Shown piece after piece: positions 1 through 8,136 of a stretch of 64,000 nt of DNA. The notes under the pieces are model-generated. The model had not been told where the DNA came from and ran no database searches. It saw only the letters and a program-made list of their open reading frames with translations. The translations under genes were made by a program, and so were the position numbers. Every line of letters begins with the position of its first letter. The stretch's first letter is position 1. This DNA is from an uncultured Litoreibacter sp. Its GTDB lineage: Bacteria; Pseudomonadota; Alphaproteobacteria; Rhodobacterales; Rhodobacteraceae. The stretch is taken from NCBI GenBank assembly GCA_947504205.1, contig CANNGL010000004.1, positions 62,001-126,000 of the forward strand. Direction: 5' to 3'.

Positions 1-1239
1 TGGCTTGTCGATGATCTGAAAGCCCTGGGCTTTGATGCATCGAAACGCCCAACGCCAGGGCATCCAATGGTGGTGGCCCACGCAGAAGGCCCCGGGCCTC
101 ATGTCATGTTCTACGGCCATTATGATGTGCAGCCCGTCGATCCGCTGGATCTTTGGGACAGCCCACCGTTTGAGCCTGAGATTGAGGACACGCCAAAAGG
201 CAAGGTGATCCGCGGTCGCGGCTCGTCCGATGATAAAGGGCAGTTGATGACATTCATTGAAGCCTGCCGCGCCTGGCTTGCGGTCCACGGCAGTCTGCCC
301 GCTCAGATTTCTTTTTTCTTCGAAGGCGAAGAGGAATCCGGCTCGCCTTCCCTCATTCCCTTCATGGAAGAGAATGCTGAGGAGCTGAAAGCTGACCTCG
401 CCCTGATTTGTGACACTGGGCTCTTTGGCGAAAGCACACCTGCAATCGTGACCCGCTTGCGTGGCATGGCTCGCGAAGAGATCACTGTGCATGGGGCTGA
501 CATGGATTTGCATTCCGGCATGTATGGCGGCATCGCGCGTAACCCGATCCACGTTTTGTCTAAGGTCATAGCTAGCCTGCATGACGACTCAGGGCGCGTC
601 ACGATCCCCGGCTTCTATGATGGTATTGAAGAGCTTCCCGAGGATATTGCCACACAATGGCAGAACCTTGGTTTCTCCAGCACCGACTTTCTGGGCGAGG
701 TTGGCTTGGCCGCGCCCGCCGGCGAACACGGACGCAGCGGGTTGGAGATGATCTGGTCGCGTCCCACATGCGAAGTGAACGGTATTTCCGGCGGCTATCA
801 GGGCGACGGCTTCAAAACAGTGCTACCGGCCCAAGCCTCAGCCAAGATCAGCTTCCGGCTGGTTCCCGGCCAGGACCCTGACCGTCTCAGCCGGAAATTC
901 CGCGAGTATGTGAAAAGCCAGATGCCCGCCGACTGCACCGCCAGCTTTGCCGAGCTTGGAGGCGCACCAGCCTCGATGATGTCGACCGACCACCCCGCAT
1001 TTGAGCAAGCCAGAGGCGCATTGTCGGATGAATGGCCCAACGCAGCGGCCTTTGTAGGCTGTGGCGGATCGATCCCCATAGCGGGCTACTTTCAGGACAT
1101 CCTTGGCATGGACGCAATGCTGATCGGCTTCGGCAAGGACGATGATCAGATCCACTCCCCCAATGAAAAATATGATCTCGAAAGCTTTCACAAAGGGATT
1201 CGCAGTTGGGTGCGCATCTTGCATGCCATGAGCCATTAA
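1..1239 (+). CDS. M20 family metallopeptidase (dipeptidase-like), 5' end outside window
   Basis: The frame is open from the first base, so the gene begins upstream of the window. The protein is a zinc-dependent exopeptidase or deacylase of the M20 family. The metal and catalytic motifs are visible in order: GHYDVQP (first His and the Asp), SSDDKGQ (bridging Asp), EGEEESGS (general-base Glu followed by a metal-binding Glu), CDTG, and IHSPNEKYD near the end (last metal His). The lid-domain HSG motif is also present. This arrangement fits M20 dipeptidases that cleave short peptides or aminoacyl amides in the cytoplasm. The substrate cannot be told from sequence. A thioredoxin-fold gene starts 2 bases after the stop and is probably co-transcribed. 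Confidence 0.88.
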   Translation, partial: WLVDDLKALGFDASKRPTPGHPMVVAHAEGPGPHVMFYGHYDVQPVDPLDLWDSPPFEPEIEDTPKGKVIRGRGSSDDKGQLMTFIEACRAWLAVHGSLPAQISFFFEGEEESGSPSLIPFMEENAEELKADLALICDTGLFGESTPAIVTRLRGMAREEITVHGADMDLHSGMYGGIARNPIHVLSKVIASLHDDSGRVTIPGFYDGIEELPEDIATQWQNLGFSSTDFLGEVGLAAPAGEHGRSGLEMIWSRPTCEVNGISGGYQGDGFKTVLPAQASAKISFRLVPGQDPDRLSRKFREYVKSQMPADCTASFAELGGAPASMMSTDHPAFEQARGALSDEWPNAAAFVGCGGSIPIAGYFQDILGMDAMLIGFGKDDDQIHSPNEKYDLESFHKGIRSWVRILHAMSH

Positions 1240-1240
1240 A

Positions 1241-1978
1241 GTGAGCACTCGCCGGACACTGCTGGTTTTCGGCGGTGCCGCTGCCGTGATCTTTGCCGTC
1301 CAGAAAGGCATACCAGCGATATACGACCGGTTGGCGCAGCTTGAATTTACGCCAATCCCCGGTGCGCCGGGATTTCGGCAACTCTCAAGTGTGAATGGCC
1401 AGACCACCGTCAGCGGTTTTGACCCACTCGCAGGGCTATCCACCGCGACACCGATTGCTCAATCCAAGCTGCCAGAGGACCTGAAAAGCAGTGTTTTTCC
1501 ATCGCTGACAGGCGGACTGCCCATTGCCATTTTCACCGACTACAACTGCCCGAATTGCCGTGTTCTGGAACAACGTCTGGACGCGGCGATAGCCGGGCGT
1601 GACGTCTCGATTGACATTCATCATCTCCCCCTGCTCGGCCCGTATTCTGTGGAGGCTGCGCGTGTTGCTCTCGCCGCAGGCCAGCAAGGGAAAGAAACAG
1701 AAGCACATCAAATTCTGTCGAAAAGTCGCGAAGTCATAACCCCTTCGCGCATCACGCGCCTTGCCAGCCAGCTACAGATAGACGGCGCGCAATTGAACCG
1801 CGACATCTCCCACCCCACAGTCGACGTACATCTTAACCGCGCGGCGGCCTTGGCAGAGCGTTTCGGAATATTGGGCACGCCCGGTTTGATAATTGGCCAA
1901 ACCTTCGTGCTGGGCGTTGTATCGCGCACCATTCTGGATCGTCTAATTGAGATAGAAACCGCCGAGATGACAACGTGA
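1241..1978 (+). CDS. DsbA-like thioredoxin-fold oxidoreductase, membrane-anchored
   Basis: This 245-residue protein starts at GTG immediately after the peptidase stop. An N-terminal hydrophobic stretch (about residues 6-22) is a signal or anchor for export to the periplasm. A DsbA-type domain follows, with a CPNC redox motif at Cys103-Cys106 after the sequence TDYN, and a cis-Pro-like GTPGLIIG segment near the C-terminus. Proteins of this kind oxidise or isomerise thiols of exported proteins. CPNC differs from the classical CPHC, and the low similarity leaves its specific partner unknown. The tight spacing suggests translational coupling to the peptidase gene. Confidence 0.8.
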   Translation: MSTRRTLLVFGGAAAVIFAVQKGIPAIYDRLAQLEFTPIPGAPGFRQLSSVNGQTTVSGFDPLAGLSTATPIAQSKLPEDLKSSVFPSLTGGLPIAIFTDYNCPNCRVLEQRLDAAIAGRDVSIDIHHLPLLGPYSVEAARVALAAGQQGKETEAHQILSKSREVITPSRITRLASQLQIDGAQLNRDISHPTVDVHLNRAAALAERFGILGTPGLIIGQTFVLGVVSRTILDRLIEIETAEMTT

Positions 1979-1983
1979 TCGCG

Positions 1984-2445
1984 TCAGAGCGGTAGCGCCG
2001 TGGTTGATTTCAGCTCCTCCATCGAAAGCAAGGCTGTGACATTGAAGATTCGCACCTCCGAGATCAGCGCTTGGTAAAACGCATCATAGGCCCGTGCATT
2101 TTCGACCTGCACTTTGAGAATGTAGTCAATGTCGCCGGCAAGCCGATGTGCCTCCAAAACTTCGGGACGCGCCCGCAACGCATGAAGAAACTTTTGCTGC
2201 CAGTCCGCTTCATGCTCAGACGTCCTGATAAGTACGAAAAAACAAGCCTCTAGCCCTAGTTTTTCAGGATCAAGAAGCACCGTATTTTGGCGAATGACAC
2301 CCGCCTCCCTCAGCTTCTTGATGCGGTTCCAGACCGGTGTTTTTGACGACCCCACCGTTTTTGCAATGTCATCAAGGGATTGTGAGCTGTCGTCTTGCAG
2401 CGCCTTAAGGATGTTCCGGTCGGTTGCATCTAAAGAGATTGCCAT
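1984..2445 (-). CDS. Lrp/AsnC family transcriptional regulator
   Basis: The protein has an N-terminal winged helix-turn-helix (LDATDRNILKALQ through KTPVWNRIKKLREAGVI) and a C-terminal ligand-binding RAM domain (about residues 65-150) containing the family GDIDYILKVQ strand. I chose the ATG at 2445 because GGAG lies about 9 bases upstream and the family begins close to the HTH; an in-frame ATG at 2472 would add nine unrelated residues. The gene is divergent from the cysG operon across about 135 bp of AT-richer DNA. By position it is a candidate regulator of siroheme and sulfite-reductase genes. That role is inferred from arrangement only. Confidence 0.88.
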   Translation of the reverse strand: MAISLDATDRNILKALQDDSSQSLDDIAKTVGSSKTPVWNRIKKLREAGVIRQNTVLLDPEKLGLEACFFVLIRTSEHEADWQQKFLHALRARPEVLEAHRLAGDIDYILKVQVENARAYDAFYQALISEVRIFNVTALLSMEELKSTTALPL

Positions 2446-2581
2446 TCCTGTTTTCTCCGAAAATGGAAACATGTGTTCTGATAATCTGCATTAAGCGAAC
2501 ATTATTCCTTATTTGTCGCGCTGCATAGCAACATATTGGGAAATTGTTCTATATTTTTCCTAACGCGAATTCGGAGCAGAT

Positions 2582-3970
2582 ATGAAACATTTCCCGATTT
2601 TTATGGCCCTCGAAGGTCGCCGTGTGGTGGTCTCTGGTGGTGGCGAAGCAGCGCTGGCCAAACTTCGGCTGCTGTTAAAGACCGAAGCACGGCTGACCGT
2701 GATCACCCAATCCCCGGCGAGCGAGATCGTTGATTGGGCGCAGGACGACCGCCTAACCCTGATCGCGCGTCCGATGCAGATCGGCGATGCGCTCTGCGCT
2801 AAACTGTTCTATGCGGCCAATGAAGATGACGCCGAAGACGCCCGCGTCGCGGCGATCGCGTCAGCCGAAGGCGCCTTGGTCAATATTGTCGACAATCTTG
2901 AGGACAGCCAGTTCATCACTCCCGCGATTGTCGACCGCGATCCGGTCACGGTGGCCATTGGTACCGAAGGCGCGGCGCCTGTGCTGGCCCGCGCCATCAA
3001 GAAGGACCTCGAAGACAAACTGTCACCGACCTTGGGCCTGATGGCGCGTGTCGGCAAAGCCTTTCGCAAACATGCCGATGCCCTGCCCTTTGGTCGCAAA
3101 CGCCGCGATTTCTGGGCAGATTACTACTTCGGCGGTACAGCGCCCAACACGGAAGACGAGGCCAATGCCAAGCTCGACACGCTGCTTGAGCAGCACCTCC
3201 ACGAGCCGGAGCGTGATGGCCACGTCGATCTGGTTGGCGCAGGCCCCGGTGATCCGGAGCTTCTGACACTCAAGGCGCGCAACGCTTTGGATACCGCAGA
3301 CGTCGTCATCTACGACCGATTGGTGGCCCCTGAAATTCTGGAACTGGCCCGACGCGAGGCTGTGATGATTTCTGCCGGGAAGGAAGGGTTTGGTCCCTCA
3401 GTTACGCAGGGTGCAATTAACGAGATGATCGTCAGCCACGCCCGTTCCGGCGCCTATGTGGTGCGCCTGAAATCCGGCGATCCAACGGTATTTGGGCGTC
3501 TGGATGAAGAGATTGAGGCTTGTGATGCCGCGCATATCAACTGGCGGATCGTGCCTGGCATTACCTCGGCCTCTGCCGCCGTGGCGGCTTTGGGACAATC
3601 CCTGACCAAACGGGGTCGCAACTCTGGCATCCGGTTCCTCACAGGGCATGACACCAAAGGTTTTGCAGATCACGATTGGAAAACCCTGTCGCGCCCCGGT
3701 GAGGTCGCCGCAATTTATATGGGCAAGAAATCCGCGCGGTTCATTCAGGGCCGCCTGATGATGCATGGTGCCGACCCCGCAACCCCCGTGACCGTAATTG
3801 AAAACGCGTCGCGCCCAAGCCAACAAATCCTCGCCACTACACTGGCGGAACTGGAACCAGCCCTGACTGACGCAAATTTTGACGGGCCTGCCCTGACATT
3901 CCTCGGGCTTGCTCCCCGCGACGCCTTGGCTGTGGCCGATGACTATCAAATGAAGGAGGCACTTTCATGA
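2582..3970 (+). CDS. cysG: Siroheme synthase (multifunctional CysG)
   Basis: This 462-residue protein makes siroheme, the cofactor of sulfite and nitrite reductases, from uroporphyrinogen III. The N-terminal half (about 1-200) is the CysG(B) precorrin-2 dehydrogenase/ferrochelatase, with a GGGEAALAKLRLLL dinucleotide-binding segment. The C-terminal half (about 215-455) is the SAM-dependent uroporphyrinogen methyltransferase, with VDLVGAGPGDPELLTLKA, VIYDRLV, RLKSGDPTVFGR and VPGITSA motifs. The length is normal for the fused enzyme. It opens a tight operon, since its stop overlaps the next start by 4 bases, and the downstream cysI product needs siroheme. Confidence 0.96.
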   Translation: MKHFPIFMALEGRRVVVSGGGEAALAKLRLLLKTEARLTVITQSPASEIVDWAQDDRLTLIARPMQIGDALCAKLFYAANEDDAEDARVAAIASAEGALVNIVDNLEDSQFITPAIVDRDPVTVAIGTEGAAPVLARAIKKDLEDKLSPTLGLMARVGKAFRKHADALPFGRKRRDFWADYYFGGTAPNTEDEANAKLDTLLEQHLHEPERDGHVDLVGAGPGDPELLTLKARNALDTADVVIYDRLVAPEILELARREAVMISAGKEGFGPSVTQGAINEMIVSHARSGAYVVRLKSGDPTVFGRLDEEIEACDAAHINWRIVPGITSASAAVAALGQSLTKRGRNSGIRFLTGHDTKGFADHDWKTLSRPGEVAAIYMGKKSARFIQGRLMMHGADPATPVTVIENASRPSQQILATTLAELEPALTDANFDGPALTFLGLAPRDALAVADDYQMKEALS

Positions 3971-4269
3971 GCAAGCCGTTCACTCCGAAAGTCGTGACCG
4001 CGAACGCGCTTCTGGAAGGCGACGTGGTTTATCTGGATGCCACCGGCGAATGGGCGCGCGACCTGCAGGATGCGGATGTTCTGGAGGATCAGGCCAGTGC
4101 CGAGTTGAAGCTTCTGGAAGCCGAAGCGCGCTCACACGAAGCGGTCGGCGTGTATCTGGCCGATGTGGTGCTGAAAGACAGCTATATCGAAACCACCCAT
4201 TTTCGCGAAACCTTCCGCGCCAAGGGGCCTTCGAACTATGCCCACGGCAAGCAAGTGGAGTTGAAATAA
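3967..4269 (+). CDS. DUF2849 domain-containing protein in the sulfite-reduction operon
   Basis: This 100-residue protein of unknown function matches the DUF2849 pattern that I associate with alphaproteobacterial cysG-cysI operons. It starts KPFTPKVVTANALLEGDVVYLD and contains a WARDLQDADVL segment followed by an acidic helix (SAELKLLEAEA). It has no signal peptide, membrane segment, cysteines or recognisable catalytic motif. It overlaps cysG by 4 bases at its start and cysI by 1 base (TAATG) at its end, so it is translated in step with both. A small structural or cofactor-delivery role for the siroheme enzyme is possible, but this is inference. Confidence 0.85.
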   Translation: MSKPFTPKVVTANALLEGDVVYLDATGEWARDLQDADVLEDQASAELKLLEAEARSHEAVGVYLADVVLKDSYIETTHFRETFRAKGPSNYAHGKQVELK

Positions 4270-5936
4270 TGTATCAATACAATGACTTCGACCGCGACTT
4301 TCTCGCAGAACGCAATGCTCAATTTCGCGCACAAGTTGAGCGCCGCATTGACGGATCTCTGACCGAGGACGAGTTCAAGCCCCTGCGCCTTATGAATGGC
4401 CTCTACCTGCAATTGCACGCCTATATGCTACGGGTCGCCATCCCTTATGGCACGCTCAATGGCGGCCAGATGCGTCAACTCGCGATGATCGCGGACCGCT
4501 GGGACAAGGGATACGGTCACTTCACGACCCGGCAGAACATACAATACAACTGGCCAGAACTGCGCGATGTGCCTGACATGCTTGACGCCTTGGGCGAGGT
4601 CGGCATGCATGCCATTCAGACATCCGGCAATACGATCCGCAACGTTACCGCAGATCATTTCGCGGGCGCTGCGGCGGATGAGATTGAAGACCCGCGCCCG
4701 ACGGCTGAGCTATTGCGTCAATGGTCGACCGATCACCCCGAGTTCCAGTTCCTGCCGCGCAAATTCAAAATCGCCGTCACCGGATCGCCCAATGATCGCG
4801 CCGTAACCAAAGCCCACGATATCGGTCTGCGTATGGTTCGTAACGACGCAGGGGAACCGGGATTTGAAGTCATCATCGGCGGCGGTCTTGGTCGCACACC
4901 AATGGTTGGCAAAGTGCTGCGGGAGTTCCTGCCAAAGGCCGATCTGCTGCCGTATTGCGAAGCAATTGTCAGTGTCTACAACCTGCTTGGGCGGCGCGAC
5001 AACAAATACAAGGCTCGGATCAAAATCACCGTGCATGAGAACGGGTTAGAGACGATCCATGATCTTGTCGAAGAGCGCTTTGCCCTGCTGCGCCCGCAAT
5101 TCAAAGGCGTCGATCAGGAGATGCTTGCCGGCATCGAAGCTCAGTTTGCAGCACCCGAATTCACGACGGCATCGGTTGCGCCATTCAAGGATGCGTATCA
5201 TCACGATCCCGTCTTCCGGTCATGGGTAGACACCAACATCACGAAGCACCGAAATGATGACTACGCGATCGTCTCGATCTCGTTGAAATCTCAAGGTCAG
5301 ACCCCAGGAGATGCCACATCGGAACAGATGCGCGTGATGGCGGAACTCGCTGAAGAGTTTGCACATAACGAACTCAGGATCAGCCATGAGCAGAACGTGA
5401 TCCTTCCGCACGTGCACAAATCGAACCTTCCGGCAATCCATGCAAAGTTGAAGGAAAACGGGCTTGCAACGGCAAACATTGGACTGATCTCCGACATTAT
5501 CGCCTGCCCCGGCATGGATTACTGTGCGTTGGCGACAGCCCGGTCGATCCCGGTTGCACAGCAGATTGCGACCCGGTTCCATGAGCTGAAGCTGGAGCAT
5601 GAGATCGGCGAATTGAAGATCAAGATTTCAGGCTGCATCAATGCTTGCGGGCACCACCATGTTGGTCACATCGGCATCCTTGGCCTCGACCGTGCAGGCG
5701 TCGAAAACTACCAAATCACACTGGGTGGCGACGGCTCCGAGACGGCAACCATCGGTGAGCGCGCGGGACCGGGCTTTGCCTATGATGAAATCGTTCCGGC
5801 CGTCGAGCGCCTGATCTACGCCTATCTTGATCTGCGCGAAGGGGAAGACGAAACCTTCCTGCAAACCTACCGCCGTCTGGGTCTCGCCCCGTTCAAATCC
5901 GCACTTTATCCGGAGGCCAAAGCTAATGCCGCTTAA
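4269..5936 (+). CDS. cysI: Sulfite/nitrite reductase hemoprotein (siroheme, [4Fe-4S])
   Basis: The 555-residue protein reduces sulfite to sulfide (six electrons) in cysteine biosynthesis. Two ferredoxin-like and two siroheme-binding repeats are present. The cluster ligands appear as CPGMDYC (C-x5-C) and SGCINACGHH (C-x3-C), with the bridging Cys in the latter. HFTTRQNIQYNW and the GGGLGRTPMVGK segment are typical of the family. I chose the ATG at 4269, which overlaps the DUF2849 stop, over an upstream frame extension. No flavoprotein cysJ is adjacent, so ferredoxin is the likely donor. The nearby ferredoxin-NADP reductase gene fits this. Confidence 0.93.
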   Translation: MYQYNDFDRDFLAERNAQFRAQVERRIDGSLTEDEFKPLRLMNGLYLQLHAYMLRVAIPYGTLNGGQMRQLAMIADRWDKGYGHFTTRQNIQYNWPELRDVPDMLDALGEVGMHAIQTSGNTIRNVTADHFAGAAADEIEDPRPTAELLRQWSTDHPEFQFLPRKFKIAVTGSPNDRAVTKAHDIGLRMVRNDAGEPGFEVIIGGGLGRTPMVGKVLREFLPKADLLPYCEAIVSVYNLLGRRDNKYKARIKITVHENGLETIHDLVEERFALLRPQFKGVDQEMLAGIEAQFAAPEFTTASVAPFKDAYHHDPVFRSWVDTNITKHRNDDYAIVSISLKSQGQTPGDATSEQMRVMAELAEEFAHNELRISHEQNVILPHVHKSNLPAIHAKLKENGLATANIGLISDIIACPGMDYCALATARSIPVAQQIATRFHELKLEHEIGELKIKISGCINACGHHHVGHIGILGLDRAGVENYQITLGGDGSETATIGERAGPGFAYDEIVPAVERLIYAYLDLREGEDETFLQTYRRLGLAPFKSALYPEAKANAA

Positions 5937-6651
5937 GGAACTTGCCGAACGCCGCGTGCTGCTGCATCGCAAAAGTGATGCCCAGACGCTTTTGCGGCAC
6001 GCGCTCGATGACATTCACATCGGGCCGGTCGCGCTGGTCAGCAGCTTTGGCGCGGAGAGCGTCGTGCTGTTGCACATGGTCAGCAAAATCGCACCGGACA
6101 CGCCCATTCTCTTTGTCGATACCGAGATGCTGTTTCCCGAAACCCTCGCCTATCAACGTGAAGTTGCAGAGACGCTTGGCCTTACCGACATTCGCATTAT
6201 CGGCCCGTCACGCGCCAAGCTGATGGAGCGTGATGTGGATGGTATTATGCACACATTCGATACGGATGCCTGCTGTGCCTTGCGCAAGACCGAACCGCTG
6301 CAAGAAGCTTTGGCAGAGTTTGGCGGATGGATCACCGGGCGCAAACGCATTCAGGGCGGTCAGCGGGCGCAATTGCAGTTGTTCGAAAAAGAACCGGACA
6401 GCCCACGCATCAAGATCAATCCCTTGGCCAATTGGACACAAGATCAGATCGCAAGCTATTTCGAAGAACACGGCCTGCCCCGCCACCCGCTCGTGGCGCG
6501 TGGGTTCAAATCCATAGGTTGTGCACCCTGCACAACCAAGGTGGCAGAGGATGAAGACCCCCGTGCCGGGCGTTGGCGCGGTCAGGAAAAATCAGAATGC
6601 GGCATCCATATCGAGGACGGCAAAGTGATTAGGCAGGAGACCGCGGCATGA
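5926..6651 (+). CDS. cysH: Adenylyl-sulfate (APS) reductase, iron-sulfur type
   Basis: This 241-residue protein reduces activated sulfate to sulfite. The N-terminal nucleotide-binding motif is SSFGAESVVLLHM. Cys116-Cys117 (DACCALRK) and Cys199-x2-Cys202 (GCAPC) are the four ligands of the [4Fe-4S] cluster found in assimilatory APS reductases and absent from PAPS reductases. Cys225 in ECGIH is the catalytic nucleophile. I therefore read it as an APS-using enzyme despite the usual PAPS label. The ATG at 5926 overlaps the end of cysI by 11 bases. No ATP sulfurylase gene is present in the window. Confidence 0.93.
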   Translation: MPLKELAERRVLLHRKSDAQTLLRHALDDIHIGPVALVSSFGAESVVLLHMVSKIAPDTPILFVDTEMLFPETLAYQREVAETLGLTDIRIIGPSRAKLMERDVDGIMHTFDTDACCALRKTEPLQEALAEFGGWITGRKRIQGGQRAQLQLFEKEPDSPRIKINPLANWTQDQIASYFEEHGLPRHPLVARGFKSIGCAPCTTKVAEDEDPRAGRWRGQEKSECGIHIEDGKVIRQETAA

Positions 6652-7073
6652 GCGTCATTGTCACCGATAGCGGGTTCTCAAGCGATAGCTGGGATCACGC
6701 GATCTACGCCTTGCAGGATATGCCTGCAAATGATTGCGCGCCGCATCTGGCTGTCCATTTGCCCAGTGACGCGGACCCGGCCAGCCTGTCCAACCGCCTT
6801 GCAAGCATTGCGCTGATCCGCGTGGATTTCCCGTCTTCAGCCGATGGACGTGGCTTTACCATCGCAAGACGCCTGCGTCTGATGGGTTTTGAAGGCCGCT
6901 TGCGCGCGCGCGGACATGTCATTGCCGACCAATACGCCATGGCACGCAGATCGGGTTTCGACGAAGTTGAAATCGATGATGAGCTTGCTAAAAGGCAGCC
7001 CGAAGATCAGTGGCAGTTCCGTGCGGATTGGACGTCGCATGACTACCAGTCCCGTCTCCGCGGCAAGACCTGA
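6648..7073 (+). CDS. DUF934 domain-containing protein in the sulfite-reduction operon
   Basis: The 141-residue protein carries the DUF934 signature: VDFPSSADGRGFTIARRLR, then GRLRARGHVIADQYAMARR, and SGFDEVEIDDE. It starts in a 4-base overlap with cysH and ends the operon. It has no cysteine cluster, signal peptide or membrane segment, and its biochemical role is not known to me. Genes of this family occur beside cysI and cysH in proteobacteria, so a function tied to sulfite reductase activity or assembly is likely. That link rests only on neighbourhood. Confidence 0.87.
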   Translation: MSVIVTDSGFSSDSWDHAIYALQDMPANDCAPHLAVHLPSDADPASLSNRLASIALIRVDFPSSADGRGFTIARRLRLMGFEGRLRARGHVIADQYAMARRSGFDEVEIDDELAKRQPEDQWQFRADWTSHDYQSRLRGKT

Positions 7074-7090
7074 CAACCCGTCACACTTCC

Positions 7091-7116
7091 CAAACAAAAT
7101 TTGTTTGTATACAAAC
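7091..7116. promoter_or_regulatory. Overlapping palindromes upstream of fpr (candidate operator)
   Basis: A perfect 14-bp palindrome, GTTTGTATACAAAC (7103-7116), lies 31 bp before the fpr start. It shares its left arm with a second inverted repeat, CAAACAAA-A-TTTGTTTG (7091-7107), giving three CAAAC-type half-sites in a row. The core resembles GntR- or TetR-type operators. It sits between the DUF934 stop and fpr, so fpr probably has its own regulated promoter. The regulator is unknown. Confidence 0.6.
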
Positions 7117-7147
7117 GAGGCGCAGGCACAGGCCCTGCGAGACATCT

Positions 7148-7993
7148 ATGAATGATATGACCGATATGAACGCCCCTGTAAAAGCCGTCCCGACGCTACC
7201 CGACGCACAAACCGTCACAGAGGTAAAGCACTGGACTGACAGACTTTTCTCGTTCCGCGTGACACGGCCGCAATCCTTGCGGTTCCGCTCGGGCGAGTTC
7301 GTGATGATCGGCCTGATGGGCGATCCACATCCCGAAACGGGGAAACAAAAACCATTGCTGCGCGCCTACTCCATCGCCTCGCCCAGTTGGGACGAAGAGT
7401 TGGAATTTTATTCGATCAAGGTGCAGGATGGCCCGCTGACATCAAAACTGCAGCATATCCAACCCGGAGACGAGATAATCCTGCGTCCAAAACCGGTGGG
7501 AACGCTGGTGCATGACGCTTTGCTTCCAGGCAAACGGTTGTGGTTTTTCGCTACGGGCACCGGCTTTGCGCCCTTCGCCTCGCTGCTGCGCGATCCCGAA
7601 ACCTATGAGCGCTTCGATCAGGTGATCATGACACATACCTGCCGCGATGTGGCAGAGCTGGAATACGGCAAACAGTTGATCGAAAACCTGCGCAAAGACG
7701 AGATGATGCTGGAGCTTTTGGGCGAGGAGAATCTCGCCAAGCTGCATTACTATCCCACAACCACCCGCGAGGAGAGTCCGAAGATGGGCCGCATCACTAC
7801 CTTGTTGCAGGATGGTACGGTTTTCAAAGATCTGGGCATAGAGGGCATCTCAGCCGAAACGGATCGGGCCATGGTGTGTGGCTCCATCGGGTTAAACACG
7901 GATCTGAAGGAAATTCTGGAAGGCTTTGGGCTAGAAGAGGGCGCGAATTCCGATCCCAAGCACTACGTGGTGGAAAAGGCCTTCGTCGGATAG
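7148..7993 (+). CDS. fpr: Ferredoxin--NADP(+) reductase
   Basis: This 281-residue flavoprotein moves electrons between NADPH and ferredoxin or flavodoxin. The FAD site RAYSIASPS and the first NADP motif GTGFAPFASLL are clear, VCGSIGLN is the second NADP motif, and the protein ends in KAFVG as in bacterial-type Fpr. The N-terminal tail of about 20 residues is variable. The gene lies 74 bp after the sulfur operon and is followed by an intrinsic terminator. It could reduce ferredoxin for the sulfite reductase upstream, which has no cysJ partner here. The palindromes before it suggest separate regulation. Confidence 0.93.
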   Translation: MNDMTDMNAPVKAVPTLPDAQTVTEVKHWTDRLFSFRVTRPQSLRFRSGEFVMIGLMGDPHPETGKQKPLLRAYSIASPSWDEELEFYSIKVQDGPLTSKLQHIQPGDEIILRPKPVGTLVHDALLPGKRLWFFATGTGFAPFASLLRDPETYERFDQVIMTHTCRDVAELEYGKQLIENLRKDEMMLELLGEENLAKLHYYPTTTREESPKMGRITTLLQDGTVFKDLGIEGISAETDRAMVCGSIGLNTDLKEILEGFGLEEGANSDPKHYVVEKAFVG

Positions 7994-8069
7994 TCTAAGA
8001 TGAAAGGCCAACATTAGGCCTATGTCAAAATAGACTTATTTGGACTTCAGCGACGGGAAATCTTCACAA

Positions 8070-8105
8070 AAAACCGCCCGGATCGCAACGGATCCGGGCG
8101 GTTTT
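8070..8105. terminator. Bidirectional intrinsic terminator between fpr and the 11-mer repeat gene
   Basis: A perfect 15-bp inverted repeat (AAAACCGCCCGGATC at 8070-8084, complement at 8091-8105) encloses a 6-base loop. It is flanked by A-runs on the left and T-runs on the right, so it can terminate transcription from both convergent genes. Confidence 0.93.
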
Positions 8106-8136
8106 ATTATTTCGTTAAGGCTTAACTTCGATCCAC

